Both the position numbers and the translations under genes were made by a program. Under the pieces are notes generated by a model. It was not told the origin of the DNA. It worked only from the letters and a program-made list of their open reading frames with translations, and did no database searches. 64,000 nucleotides of DNA from Bacillota bacterium (GTDB taxonomy: Bacteria > Bacillota > Clostridia > Lachnospirales > Lachnospiraceae), in NCBI GenBank assembly GCA_023399055.1, contig JAEWQV010000017.1, positions 1 through 64,000 on the forward strand, written 5' to 3'. Below, one piece after another: positions 7,479-16,442 of the stretch (position 1 is its first letter; every line of letters begins with the position of its first letter).

Positions 7479-10400
7479 TTATCGTACAAACTGGAACCAT
7501 TTAAAGTCAAAATCAGTACCAGGCAGAAACTCAAAGCTTACTCTTTGTAATCCAGTCACCTTTTGAAGTGCAAATTCTAATTCTACATATTCCTTACTAT
7601 ACGGGAATTCCACTATTTGTTTCTGATTATCGCTTTCACTGCTAAAACGAATATTAATGGAATCACCTTCATGATTGGAACGCCCACAGAGCAACAGCTT
7701 TGTAACGCCTTCTTCTCCAAAGTTCATATGATCAAATTCTATCGTTACATTGTTACCGATATTGATGATCGCATCTTCAGCTAGGGTAAAGCTGTCCCCA
7801 TAAATCTGATTATTATCTTTAATCGCCAATCTCTCTAACCCTTTTTCCAGGTACTTAAATTCAAAACCTTTCCAATTGGTTTTATTAAATAGCACAAAGC
7901 ATACGGTTGTTATACCCTTTAATCTCCTTGGAAGCTTGAAGGTATTCGGCTGGAAGGTCTCCCAAACGAGATTTGCCTGATAACGTGTATTTAATAAAAG
8001 TTCTGCCCCTTCTTCCCCTGGCATTCCTTCCCAGATTTCAATTGGTATTGCATCATTTGCCCAATAGTTAATTGGTAATGTTACTTCATCAGAACCATAC
8101 TCGCCAAAGTCAAGTCCAACAAAGCCAACACAGTTTCTTTCGTCTGCTAAGGTAGCTATACCCCCTAGAAGACCAGTCTCATATTCGTGATTACCTGCGT
8201 TAGTTAGGCCAGCATCCACCATCTGATAGGGATTAATAAGCGCAGCTCCCACACCATTTATTTCAAATTCCAGTTCTGATATAATCTGTGGAATTGGACC
8301 TCCATTATTCGCAGAGCAGCGGAGTCTAAACTCACCATCACCCAGTGCGGTAAGTGTTGCCTCATTTCCTACTACCTCAATTTTAGCAAGATTAGTTTCT
8401 ATTCCACCAACAGTAACTGCTTTCCAGATCAAATCCTGATAAGTAGTATTTTCTGGGTACAGCTTTGCTGTTACCTTAACTACCGGATTTTCTTTATTTA
8501 ATTTATGACTATCGGTACTGGATAGTTCAATCTTACGGATGGGAACTTCCTCATTAGGCTCTGATTTTGTATTCTCTGTTAAGGAAGATGTTCCTACTGG
8601 TCTTTCACAGGACAGCGCTTGTAAGGTCAACTCACTGGTTGGTAGCCCCTTAGAAGAAACCCTAACTTTAATGTCACCTGGTTCAATTTTTCCAGCGACA
8701 ATTGCAAGCAGCTTACCACTAAAGAGTCTTCTGCTGGTTCCTTTATATTGGTCATAGTCTGTGCTATCACCATTATCCAGACCAATCAACCGACCTGCTC
8801 CGCTAACCTCTACTTCAACTCTGTTATTTGCATTGTCGACTGGAGTACCATTTTCGTCTTCCATGGATATTTCCACAAAGATTAAGTCACTACCATCTGC
8901 AAACAAAGCCTTCTTATCCGGTGTCAGTACAATCCTGGCAGGATCAGTGAAGGACCTCTTTTGGTCGATGGCAATTACATTACCCTTTTCATCATAAGCC
9001 ACCGCCTTAATTGTTCCCTTTTGATAAGGCAGCTGCCAAATACCACTAAGTTGTTTCCCCTGGGCATGGTCAATCTCATAGATACCTATAGCTTTATCAT
9101 TAAAGAACAGCTCGGTCTTTGGTGCATTGGAATAAATGCGAATATCAATCAATTGTCCTTCATTAAAGTCCCAATAGGGCAGGATATGAACCATTGGTTT
9201 TATTTTATAGTCCGTCCATTCCGCCTGATAAAGGTAGAAATGGTCCTTCTTAAAGCCCGCGGTATCAATCTGTCCAAAATAAGAATTCTTCGTAGTATAG
9301 GGTGTTGGCTCACCGATATAGTCAAACCCCGTCCAGATAAACTGCCCCATACAATACTCTGCATCACGGTCATCCGTAATCGTCTTCTGTCCGTTCTTTG
9401 CTCCCCAGCTTACACTGCAGTTATCCAGTGAAGAACATTGTTTATCCTCATAAGTTACAATTAATTTATTTGCCGGGAAATGATAAATTCCTCTGCTTTG
9501 TATGGTCGATGAGGTCTCACTTCCATAAATGTACCAATCAGGATATTGTTCATGATGTCCCTCATATAAATACTCTGCATAGTTGTAACCTGCTGCCAGA
9601 ACTTCTTCTGCACATTTCCTGGCATTCTCACCACTCATATAGTTAGAACCAATGGTTACTTGTCCATTCCTTTTTGGGTCATGTAACAACACGAGTTCCT
9701 TTAAATGCTTTGTTATCTCGAGACCTCTTACCCCTGCATGGGTGTCATAAATCTCATTACCAATACTCCACATAATAATGCTTGGATGGTTACGATCCCT
9801 GCGAATCCAGCTGGCAACATCCCTGGCACACCATTCATTAAAGAATCTCGCATAGTCATATTCAGTCTTTTTCAGTTCCCACATATCAAAGGCTTCGGAT
9901 ACAATCAGGATACCTAATTCGTCTGCCAGTTCCATCATTTCGACCGCTGGCATATTATGAGAGGTTCGAATGGCATTAACACCCATTTCCTTTAACATCA
10001 CTAACTGGCGGCGTAGTGCAGTTTTATTTACTGCTGCACCTAAGGACCCCAAGTCATGATGCTGATTTGCTCCGTGCAGCTTTACATGTTTATCATTTAA
10101 GAAAAATCCTTGTTTAGAATCAAATCTTGTGGTTCGAAAACCAAAGTTCTGGACTTCCTCATCCACAATTTTATTATCGATAAGAACCTGTGTCTTCAAC
10201 GTATATAAATATGGTGTTTCAATACTCCAAAGCACTGGCTCTTTCACTGATATCCTCTGCTGTTCTGCACCAACTTGTCCATCAATTGCTTGCTCTTTCC
10301 AGGAACTTGCAACCTCATTTCCCTGCTGGTCCAAAATGCTATGCTTAATTACTGCTTCCACTCTCACAGGACTGATGAGTTCTGTCTCAAGTTCCACACT

Positions 10401-10895
10401 CCAGTTATTATCCTCTTTTTTTGTAACCACATAAATCCCATCGCTAACGATATGTGTGGATGCCGAGGTTTTTAACCATACATTACGATAGATTCCTGCT
10501 CCAGAATACCATCTGGAATTTGGAGCTTCATATACTACCTTAACCCTAACCACGTTGCAGCCTGGTTTTACAAGCCTGGTAATATCAAATTCAAAAGAAG
10601 AATATCCATATTTCCATTCTCCTGCAAATTCATCATTAACAAAGACTGTAGAATTCATATAAACCCCTTCAAAGCATAGGCTTATTACCTGATCTCCTTG
10701 GTCTTCTAAATAGAACTCTTTTTGATACCAGCCTTCGCTAGTTTCATACAAATCCTTTGCATTATATATCAACCAGTCATGAGGAATATCTATCTTTTCC
10801 CATGGATATTGACTCTTCATTTCTGAAAGATACTCCGTACCAACCTTCTGTTTTGTAAATAACCACCCATCATTAAATAATACTTTCTTAGACAA
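7479..10895 (-). CDS. Glycoside hydrolase family 2 (beta-galactosidase-type)
   Basis: I choose the TTG at 10895, with AGGAGG 7 nt upstream, over the unsupported ATG at 10913. The 1138-residue enzyme has the GH2 order: N-terminal jelly-roll sugar-binding domain (about 1-160), Ig-like domain (to about 265), and TIM barrel with acid/base Glu381 in SIGNEIYD and nucleophile Glu460 in YGSETSS. Next come a DUF4982-type domain, an invasin/Big-like C-terminal GH2 domain (LFADGSDLIFVEI), and extra CBM6/malectin-like beta domains near the end. There is no signal peptide, so it acts on imported oligosaccharides in the cytosol. The glycosidic substrate (beta-galactoside, or another beta-glycoside) cannot be fixed from sequence. 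Confidence 0.9.
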   Translation of the reverse strand: MSKKVLFNDGWLFTKQKVGTEYLSEMKSQYPWEKIDIPHDWLIYNAKDLYETSEGWYQKEFYLEDQGDQVISLCFEGVYMNSTVFVNDEFAGEWKYGYSSFEFDITRLVKPGCNVVRVKVVYEAPNSRWYSGAGIYRNVWLKTSASTHIVSDGIYVVTKKEDNNWSVELETELISPVRVEAVIKHSILDQQGNEVASSWKEQAIDGQVGAEQQRISVKEPVLWSIETPYLYTLKTQVLIDNKIVDEEVQNFGFRTTRFDSKQGFFLNDKHVKLHGANQHHDLGSLGAAVNKTALRRQLVMLKEMGVNAIRTSHNMPAVEMMELADELGILIVSEAFDMWELKKTEYDYARFFNEWCARDVASWIRRDRNHPSIIMWSIGNEIYDTHAGVRGLEITKHLKELVLLHDPKRNGQVTIGSNYMSGENARKCAEEVLAAGYNYAEYLYEGHHEQYPDWYIYGSETSSTIQSRGIYHFPANKLIVTYEDKQCSSLDNCSVSWGAKNGQKTITDDRDAEYCMGQFIWTGFDYIGEPTPYTTKNSYFGQIDTAGFKKDHFYLYQAEWTDYKIKPMVHILPYWDFNEGQLIDIRIYSNAPKTELFFNDKAIGIYEIDHAQGKQLSGIWQLPYQKGTIKAVAYDEKGNVIAIDQKRSFTDPARIVLTPDKKALFADGSDLIFVEISMEDENGTPVDNANNRVEVEVSGAGRLIGLDNGDSTDYDQYKGTSRRLFSGKLLAIVAGKIEPGDIKVRVSSKGLPTSELTLQALSCERPVGTSSLTENTKSEPNEEVPIRKIELSSTDSHKLNKENPVVKVTAKLYPENTTYQDLIWKAVTVGGIETNLAKIEVVGNEATLTALGDGEFRLRCSANNGGPIPQIISELEFEINGVGAALINPYQMVDAGLTNAGNHEYETGLLGGIATLADERNCVGFVGLDFGEYGSDEVTLPINYWANDAIPIEIWEGMPGEEGAELLLNTRYQANLVWETFQPNTFKLPRRLKGITTVCFVLFNKTNWKGFEFKYLEKGLERLAIKDNNQIYGDSFTLAEDAIINIGNNVTIEFDHMNFGEEGVTKLLLCGRSNHEGDSINIRFSSESDNQKQIVEFPYSKEYVELEFALQKVTGLQRVSFEFLPGTDFDFKWFQFVR

Positions 10896-10934
10896 TATCT
10901 TTCCTCCTATCACTTACGAAAACTAATATATTTA

Positions 10935-11003
10935 TACTTAGTACTTCTTAGCTTTGTACTTTCTAGCTTTGTACTTCTTAAATTAGTACTTCCTAGCTTA
11001 TTA
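10935..11003. repeat. Degenerate tandem repeats upstream of the GH2 gene
   Basis: About four copies of a unit like TTAGTACTTCTTAGCTTTG or CTAGCTTTGTACTTCTTA follow each other with a period near 16-19 nt, in the probable 5' leader of the GH2 transcript. Copies have diverged. No function is visible. Confidence 0.55.
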
Positions 11004-11105
11004 TTTTTAGTTTCGTTACAGTTCAGCTTCAACTTTAAGCATACATTTCATAGATCTGGCTAGATTGAACTATTTCGTTAAATGTACCTAAACTTTTTCG
11101 ATTGT

Positions 11106-11114
11106 ATTATAGCA
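11106..11114 (-). promoter_or_regulatory. Extended -10 element upstream of the GH2 gene
   Basis: TGCTATAAT on the minus strand is a perfect extended -10. The -35 region is poor, as is usual for this promoter class. Transcription from here would give a GH2 leader of about 200 nt that includes the tandem repeats. Confidence 0.45.
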
Positions 11115-11179
11115 TAAGCATATTCTCTAAAAATACTTTTAAAATTGTAGGTGTTTCGTGTGGTTTTTGGAGTTTCTGA

Positions 11180-11920
11180 TTAATATTCTATCTCTTGTAA
11201 AAAAAGTCCCTGTGCATTTGCTGGTGCACTTCCTGCTATCTCTGAAGCTGGATCTAATATTTTATCTATGTCGGATTTTTCACGTTCTCCCAGTCCAATT
11301 TCTAGAAGGGTGCTGGCAAGCATCCTAGCCATATTGTGAAGGAAGTCATTCCCCTTTATCGTTATCTGAATTTCCTTTGAATCCTGATAGATGTCAATGC
11401 TATGAAGTTCCTTTACGGTGGATTTATTCTTCTTTACAGAAGAAAAATCTTTAAAATCATGCTTTCCGATTAGGAGCTCTGCTGCTTCCTTCATTCGTTC
11501 AACATTTGGCTTATGGAAGCAATAATACGTATATTTACGATCAAAAACACTTGGCACATCCCCAATAGCTATACGATATAAGTAGGTTTTTGTCTTCGCA
11601 TTTAAACTAGCATGAAAACGCTCTGGCATTTCCTCAACCTCAACAACAGCAATATCCATTGGGAGGTAACGGTTAAAGTAGTTTTTAATTTCATAGAGCT
11701 TTAGATCTGATTTTGTTTTAAAGTTAGCAATCTGTGCATAAGCATGTACCCCCACCTCGGTACGACATCCACAGTTTAACTCCACTTCTTCTCCAGTCAT
11801 CTTGCGAATTACTTCTACTATTTTATTTTCGATTGTATTATCTGACTCTGTCTTCCCAAGTCTTTGCCAGCCATTATAGCGACTTCCATCGTATTCCATT
11901 GTTAATTTAATATTTCTCAA
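11180..11920 (-). CDS. TruA-like paralogue with Glu at the catalytic Asp position
   Basis: The 246-residue protein aligns with TruA from end to end: YDGSRYNGWQRLG at the N-terminus, KTKTYLYRI in the middle, FLHNMARMLASTLLEIG and GLFLQEIEY at the end. The catalytic motif reads CRTEVGVHA instead of SRTDAGVHA, so the Asp that all known pseudouridine synthases need is Glu55. The codon is GAG, two changes away from an Asp-Ala reading, so it is not a simple base miscall. The gene starts with TTG behind AAAGGAG and lies 27 nt downstream of a MATE gene on the same strand. It may be inactive on uridine, altered in chemistry, or an RNA-binding relic under selection. Confidence 0.85.
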   Translation of the reverse strand: MRNIKLTMEYDGSRYNGWQRLGKTESDNTIENKIVEVIRKMTGEEVELNCGCRTEVGVHAYAQIANFKTKSDLKLYEIKNYFNRYLPMDIAVVEVEEMPERFHASLNAKTKTYLYRIAIGDVPSVFDRKYTYYCFHKPNVERMKEAAELLIGKHDFKDFSSVKKNKSTVKELHSIDIYQDSKEIQITIKGNDFLHNMARMLASTLLEIGLGEREKSDIDKILDPASEIAGSAPANAQGLFLQEIEY

Positions 11921-11947
11921 AATTTTTCTCCTTTTAAATGAAAATAA

Positions 11948-13321
11948 TTAATACTTCTGTTTCTTAACATAATATCGATAATAAATAATAAAACAGATAG
12001 AGGTCACTGTCCAGGTCATAGGATAGCTGAACATTACTGTCCTAACATCATGCAGAATTGGTACCATGGTAAAAATCCATACAACACGAAGTGCACAGAT
12101 ACCAACTCCTGTCATAAGCATCGGAATAAATGAATTTCCCATCCCTCTTAGTGTGCCTGATAAAATCTCAATTAAAACATAGGTGAAGAAGCCTGGCACC
12201 ATAAAATGCAGGATTTTCACTCCTTCCTGCAGTACTAAGGCATCTTTCGTAAATAAGCGATAAAGATGAGGTCCTGCAAAATAGAGAAAAATACTTAAAA
12301 CAATTGCCACAGACATTGCAATTGAAATACAAACCTTTACTCCTTTGCGTACTCGATCGTAGCGTCCTGCTCCAAAATTCTGTCCTGCAAAGGTCGTAAT
12401 TGCAATACCAAAGGAACTCATGGTCATCCAGAAAAGTCCATCGATTTTACTGTAAGCACTCCAGGCTGCTATGGTATTGGTTCCAAAACTATTCATATTC
12501 GTTTGTATTATAACATTGGAGGAAGTGTACATTAAGGATTGTAGCCCTGCCGGAAAGCCAATTCGAACAATACGATGCAGTGTGTCACCATGAAAACGAA
12601 TTTTCCTTAAGTTTAGCTTATAGATATCGCTTGTCCTCATTAAAGTAATGCATACCATCACTGCACTAAAAATCTGTGAAATAACCGTTGCCATCGCTGC
12701 ACCGGCAACTCCCCAGTCAAGCAATACTACAAAAACAACATCCAGTAAAATATTTAAGGCAACACTTAAGATTAAAAAATATAAGGGTCTCTTAGAATCT
12801 CCAATTGCACGAAGTATTCCAGCTCCTATATTATAGATTAAATTAGCAATTGTGCCTGCAAAATAAATTCTTAAGAAGGTAAGTGAGTAGTGCATAATCT
12901 CATCCGGTGTGCCCATCCATTTAAGAGCAATTGGTGCACCTAAAATACCGACAAACGTGATAACAGCACCTCCTACAATTGCCAGTGCCAGCGCAGTATG
13001 TACTGCTTTCTGTACTTCGTTCTCATTTTTGCCTCCATAAAATTGAGAAATTGCAACTGTAGCACCTGATGAAATTCCTATGAAAAATCCAATTAGAAGA
13101 TTGATTAATGTTCCTGTGGCACCACCTACAGCAGAAAGTGCCTCCTTACCAACAAAATGCCCCACAAAAATTGCATCTGCCGTGTTATATAGCTGTTGAA
13201 AAAATGTGCCAAATAAAAGTGGAAAGAAAAAAATAAGTATTTGCTTCCAAATGACACCTTCTGTAATTTCATTTGTACCTTGTTTATCCTTAATAGTATG
13301 ACTTTCCAAGTTAATGACCAT
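11948..13321 (-). CDS. MATE-family multidrug/Na+ antiporter
   Basis: This 457-residue protein has the 12 hydrophobic helices of a MATE exporter in two homologous halves. The first half carries FFPLLFGTFFQQLYNTADAIFVG and GKEALSAVGG, and the second carries GFPAGLQSLMYTSSNVIIQ and GQNFGAGRYDRVRKGV, which are typical MatE motifs. It should export a cationic metabolite or drug in exchange for Na+ or H+ across the cytoplasmic membrane; the substrate is unknown. It lies between the murD-like gene and the TruA paralogue on the same strand. A hairpin (13357-13390) in its leader could attenuate it. Confidence 0.92.
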   Translation of the reverse strand: MVINLESHTIKDKQGTNEITEGVIWKQILIFFFPLLFGTFFQQLYNTADAIFVGHFVGKEALSAVGGATGTLINLLIGFFIGISSGATVAISQFYGGKNENEVQKAVHTALALAIVGGAVITFVGILGAPIALKWMGTPDEIMHYSLTFLRIYFAGTIANLIYNIGAGILRAIGDSKRPLYFLILSVALNILLDVVFVVLLDWGVAGAAMATVISQIFSAVMVCITLMRTSDIYKLNLRKIRFHGDTLHRIVRIGFPAGLQSLMYTSSNVIIQTNMNSFGTNTIAAWSAYSKIDGLFWMTMSSFGIAITTFAGQNFGAGRYDRVRKGVKVCISIAMSVAIVLSIFLYFAGPHLYRLFTKDALVLQEGVKILHFMVPGFFTYVLIEILSGTLRGMGNSFIPMLMTGVGICALRVVWIFTMVPILHDVRTVMFSYPMTWTVTSICFIIYYRYYVKKQKY

Positions 13322-13356
13322 GCCTTTCTTTATGTTGCGATGATTTCGCTTAACAT

Positions 13357-13390
13357 TATCACCTTTTCTCCGTGTAAAGAAAGGGTGATA
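13357..13390 (-). promoter_or_regulatory. Leader hairpin before the MATE gene
   Basis: TATCACC...GGTGATA arms extend to a 12-pair stem with one mismatch, located between the murD-like gene and the MATE start. A small GGAGcaaaCTCC hairpin (13391-13402) abuts it. There is no T-tract, so attenuation or mRNA processing is more likely than termination. Confidence 0.45.
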
Positions 13391-13410
13391 GGAGCAAACT
13401 CCCTCACCCA

Positions 13411-13469
13411 GTTAATTCTTTTAATTAGTTAATTCTTTTAATTAGTTAATTCTTTTTAATTAGCTAATT
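13411..13469. repeat. 17-nt tandem repeats running into the murD-like stop codon
   Basis: Three near-perfect copies of GTTAATTCTTTTAATTA (period 17, 17, 18 nt) are followed by a partial copy that already belongs to the last codons of the murD-like gene (stop at 13460-13462). Slippage at this site could shift the distance to the next gene but not the reading frame of the last residues. Confidence 0.75.
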
Positions 13470-14803
13470 CCTAAAACAAATTTCTTAAATATATCTCCAC
13501 GTTCTTCAAAGTTCTTGAAAAACCCATAGCTGGCTGCTGCAGGCGAAAATAAACAGGTCTTTCCGCTTGCTGTTACTTTCCTTGCAACCTCTACAGCTTC
13601 TTGAACATTAGCAGCTAAATAGATTGTGTGTTCTTTTATTTTCTCCATATCTTGCATAAGTTTCTGTATCCGCAGACCAGTATCCGGCATTAGAATAAAA
13701 TTCCGAATATCCGTGTCTATAAGGTAATCTACCAGGGGTTGATATTCAATTCCCCGGTCCATTCCTCCCAAAATTACTGTATCTATATTCTTAATGCTCT
13801 TTACCGCCTGGATTGTTGTCTCACATATGGTGGAAATAGAATCATTGTAAAACTTTACACCCTGTACCTCTGCAACATATTCCAAACGATGCGGCAAGGG
13901 CTGAAATGTCTTCACTGCTGCTTCAAAATCTTCCTCTGAGATGCCAAGATATTTGGCGACTGCATACGCCGCACCAATGTTATAGATATTGTGCTGACCA
14001 ATGAGAAGCATCTCATCTTCGTTCAAGTCCAAAACAGTATTCTTATAACAGATTTGATTTTCCTTTACAACAACATCTGCATCCGATTGAGTATTAGAGA
14101 TCGTTATTGTCTCTTGTTTTGGATGCTTTCCAATATCTAAAAACTCCTTATTATAAAGGAGAAGATCTCCCTTTTGCTGAAACTTATAGATGTTTTCTTT
14201 GGCAACCGCATATTTTTCAAAGGTTCCGTAGTGGTCCAGATGTTCCTGATAAATATTAAGGTGTAGTCCAATATGAGGTGAGTATGTCACATACTCCAAT
14301 TGGTGTGAGGACATCTCATAAACAACTAATGTATCCGGCGTAATCTCCTCAAGTACATTAAAGACCGGGATACCAATGTTACCCGCCAATACCACAGGTC
14401 TCTTTACTTCCTTAAGCACATGGTATAACAGAGAAGTGGTAGTACTCTTACCCTTGGTTCCAGTAATACCGATGGTCTGATCACGATAGAATTCCAAGAA
14501 CAATTCAGTCTGTGAAGTTAACTTCTTAACTGCTTTACTATTCTTACTATGAAAAACAATTCCTGGGCTTTTTATAATAATATCATAGTCTGACAAGATT
14601 TCCTCATAAGAATTTCCGTTATGTAAGACTACATTTTCTAGTTCATCCTTTATTTCATTCTTATCATAAATTCCAAGCTCAAGCTCTGGCAGATGCTTTC
14701 TAATAAACTGATAAGTTGATTTTCCTTCTCTTCCAAAGCCCAAAAGTAGAATTTTATTAGATTTTAGTTTCGTCAAGATTTGACTGATCATGTTGTACCT
14801 CAT
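13460..14803 (-). CDS. MurD-like UDP-MurNAc-L-Ala:glutamate ligase, probably MurD2 type
   Basis: Mur ligase signatures are present: an N-terminal Rossmann GFGREGKST, ATP-binding GITGTKGKSTTT (111-123), EMSSHQLE, NIYQEHLDHYGT, a likely carbamoylated Lys202 in AVAKENIY, and HRLEYV at 305. Ordinary MurD has a DSKATN motif that contacts the incoming D-Glu. Here the position reads NDSISTICETT (320-330). That change, and a 4-nt ATGA overlap with a MurL-like gene, point to MurD2, the variant that adds L-Glu to UDP-MurNAc-L-Ala (described in Xanthomonas). The enzyme is cytosolic. Whether a standard murD also exists elsewhere is not visible from this window. Confidence 0.75.
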   Translation of the reverse strand: MRYNMISQILTKLKSNKILLLGFGREGKSTYQFIRKHLPELELGIYDKNEIKDELENVVLHNGNSYEEILSDYDIIIKSPGIVFHSKNSKAVKKLTSQTELFLEFYRDQTIGITGTKGKSTTTSLLYHVLKEVKRPVVLAGNIGIPVFNVLEEITPDTLVVYEMSSHQLEYVTYSPHIGLHLNIYQEHLDHYGTFEKYAVAKENIYKFQQKGDLLLYNKEFLDIGKHPKQETITISNTQSDADVVVKENQICYKNTVLDLNEDEMLLIGQHNIYNIGAAYAVAKYLGISEEDFEAAVKTFQPLPHRLEYVAEVQGVKFYNDSISTICETTIQAVKSIKNIDTVILGGMDRGIEYQPLVDYLIDTDIRNFILMPDTGLRIQKLMQDMEKIKEHTIYLAANVQEAVEVARKVTASGKTCLFSPAAASYGFFKNFEERGDIFKKFVLGIS

Positions 14804-16224
14804 TCACCTAACATCAGATTTTTAATTTGTTCCACAAATTCCTCCGGTACCGAATTCTCATCATTATAATAATTCAGATACGGATTTACCGGCCTGCTGT
14901 TATAGGAGGTATAGAGGTCAGTGGTTTTATAATAGTCAAAAAGTTCCGGCAGCTGCTTGCCTTCTGCCTCAAGTTGATTTATCGTTATACAGATTGCTGT
15001 GTTAATCTCATCACAAGTACCAACACATTCGAAAGGCTTCTCTGGTTCTACTCCGATAAGCTGGCGGAAAATTGGTATAAGGCTTTCTTTATGAAACATA
15101 GCTGTACCAAAGATTTCGGTTAACTGTTCTACTGGAATAAAGGGCGACAATATAAGTCCCACAAATAAGCATTTCGGGCAGTTACCACACCACCTATCCT
15201 CTTTGCTTCCTACGTTACAGCTTCTGAAAATCTTATAGTAAGGCTCTTGTTTTGCAAAAAATTTGGCTATCTGGAATTCACTAAAAGGTCTTAATAAACT
15301 GAAATAATGCACTCCGCTATTCACATATTTCTTCTCATAATTAATAAAATCCAGTTCAAAGCGATAACTCTTGGAATATTGATGATTTATATCGGTACCT
15401 TCCACAGTACTCTCATTTGCACTAGCTTCATTGGAAAGAACTACATATCGCTTATCCTGAAGATATGCTGTTAATACGGAGGAAAATGCCACAATTGCTG
15501 AGAACGGCGTATGCCCATTCAGGTATCCCACTTTGTTTAATCTAAGAAGATTAGCATCCAGGCTTCGGTTGACCACTATAATATCCTGATCCATAAAGCC
15601 TGCTATCTGTGCACATTGTCTTGATGCACCTTTCTCATTAATCATATAACACAGATTATTTTCTCGCTGTTTTCTAAGTAATTCCATTGTAACAACAGAG
15701 TCCTTGCCGCCTCCTACCGGAATTAAGCTTCCTGTTTTATCAGCTTCAAATTTCACAAAATCAATAGCTTGTGGCTGTGCAAGGATTTCAATCTTCATGA
15801 ATTCCTCTATACTGCTTTGAATTCTATTTGTATAAAAAAATTCTCCAAGCCCTAAATAATACTGTGCTTTCCACCAAGCTATTTGTTCCTCATCAAGAAA
15901 ACCTGCTTTAATTTGAACAAGGGGGGAACAGGCACATTTCCAGTAGCTGATTAATTCCACAAGTCCTAATTGAAAAGCAAGTTTATGAACGATTTCCTCC
16001 TGTTCGTAATTAAAGTCAATATGTTTTTTAACAAACTCCCACTTGGGTGTAAAAGTAACATAATCACCCATACTAAAAAAGTAGGTAATGGACAATCTAT
16101 CTTCGTGATCTAATAGCTCATATTTATCATATGTAAAAACAGGATGCTTCTCCCGCAGTTCATAGAACCTATTTTGCATAGAAACTTCCTGCTCCTTTGC
16201 TTTATTCGTTGCCAAAGTATTCAT
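14800..16224 (-). CDS. MurL-like UDP-MurNAc-L-Ala-L-Glu epimerase candidate
   Basis: The 474-residue soluble protein carries a PP-loop-type nucleotide motif VGGGKDSVVT at 170-179 and a four-Cys group (C336, C346, C349, C352; pattern SC-x9-CxxCxxC). MurL of Xanthomonas is an ATP-dependent enzyme of about 450 residues with an SGGKDS-type loop. It epimerises the terminal L-Glu of UDP-MurNAc-L-Ala-L-Glu to D-Glu after MurD2. Here the gene overlaps the murD-like gene by 4 nt (ATGA), the expected pairing. I infer MurL from motif, size and partner; another PP-loop ATPase of unknown function is the alternative. Either of two in-frame ATGs (16224 or 16179) has a plausible ribosome binding site. Confidence 0.65.
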   Translation of the reverse strand: MNTLATNKAKEQEVSMQNRFYELREKHPVFTYDKYELLDHEDRLSITYFFSMGDYVTFTPKWEFVKKHIDFNYEQEEIVHKLAFQLGLVELISYWKCACSPLVQIKAGFLDEEQIAWWKAQYYLGLGEFFYTNRIQSSIEEFMKIEILAQPQAIDFVKFEADKTGSLIPVGGGKDSVVTMELLRKQRENNLCYMINEKGASRQCAQIAGFMDQDIIVVNRSLDANLLRLNKVGYLNGHTPFSAIVAFSSVLTAYLQDKRYVVLSNEASANESTVEGTDINHQYSKSYRFELDFINYEKKYVNSGVHYFSLLRPFSEFQIAKFFAKQEPYYKIFRSCNVGSKEDRWCGNCPKCLFVGLILSPFIPVEQLTEIFGTAMFHKESLIPIFRQLIGVEPEKPFECVGTCDEINTAICITINQLEAEGKQLPELFDYYKTTDLYTSYNSRPVNPYLNYYNDENSVPEEFVEQIKNLMLGE

Positions 16225-16268
16225 ATATTATTAACTCTCCTAGAAAATATTGCATCCAAAAGCATAAC

Positions 16269-16302
16269 AATTACAAAGTGAACGTAGCTCCACTTTGTAA
16301 TT
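16269..16302. repeat. Perfect 12-bp hairpin between ABC and murL-like genes
   Basis: AATTACAAAGTG (16269-16280) and CACTTTGTAATT (16291-16302) pair perfectly around a 10-nt loop. It separates the fused ABC gene from the murL-like gene on the minus strand. No T-tract is present. No gene is evident in 16225-16442. Confidence 0.65.
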
Positions 16303-16442
16303 AGGATTTTAACTATGCTTATTATATGCTTCCCAGGGAAAGAATTCAATGCTTTCTTTGACTCTGCTGATTATTTCCTTATAATTTAGTCGCAGTTTAG
16401 CCTGGCTAGGTTTGTGATTGAGGGTTGAACTGTAACTAATCT

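Noticed and set aside
8961..9431. 156-codon plus-strand frame inside the GH2 gene
   Set aside because: Antisense of the conserved GH2 coding sequence, no ribosome binding site or recognisable domain.
10935..11003. Possible CRISPR-like repeat array
   Set aside because: Repeats of 16-19 nt are contiguous with no spacers and are degenerate. The same holds for 13411-13469.
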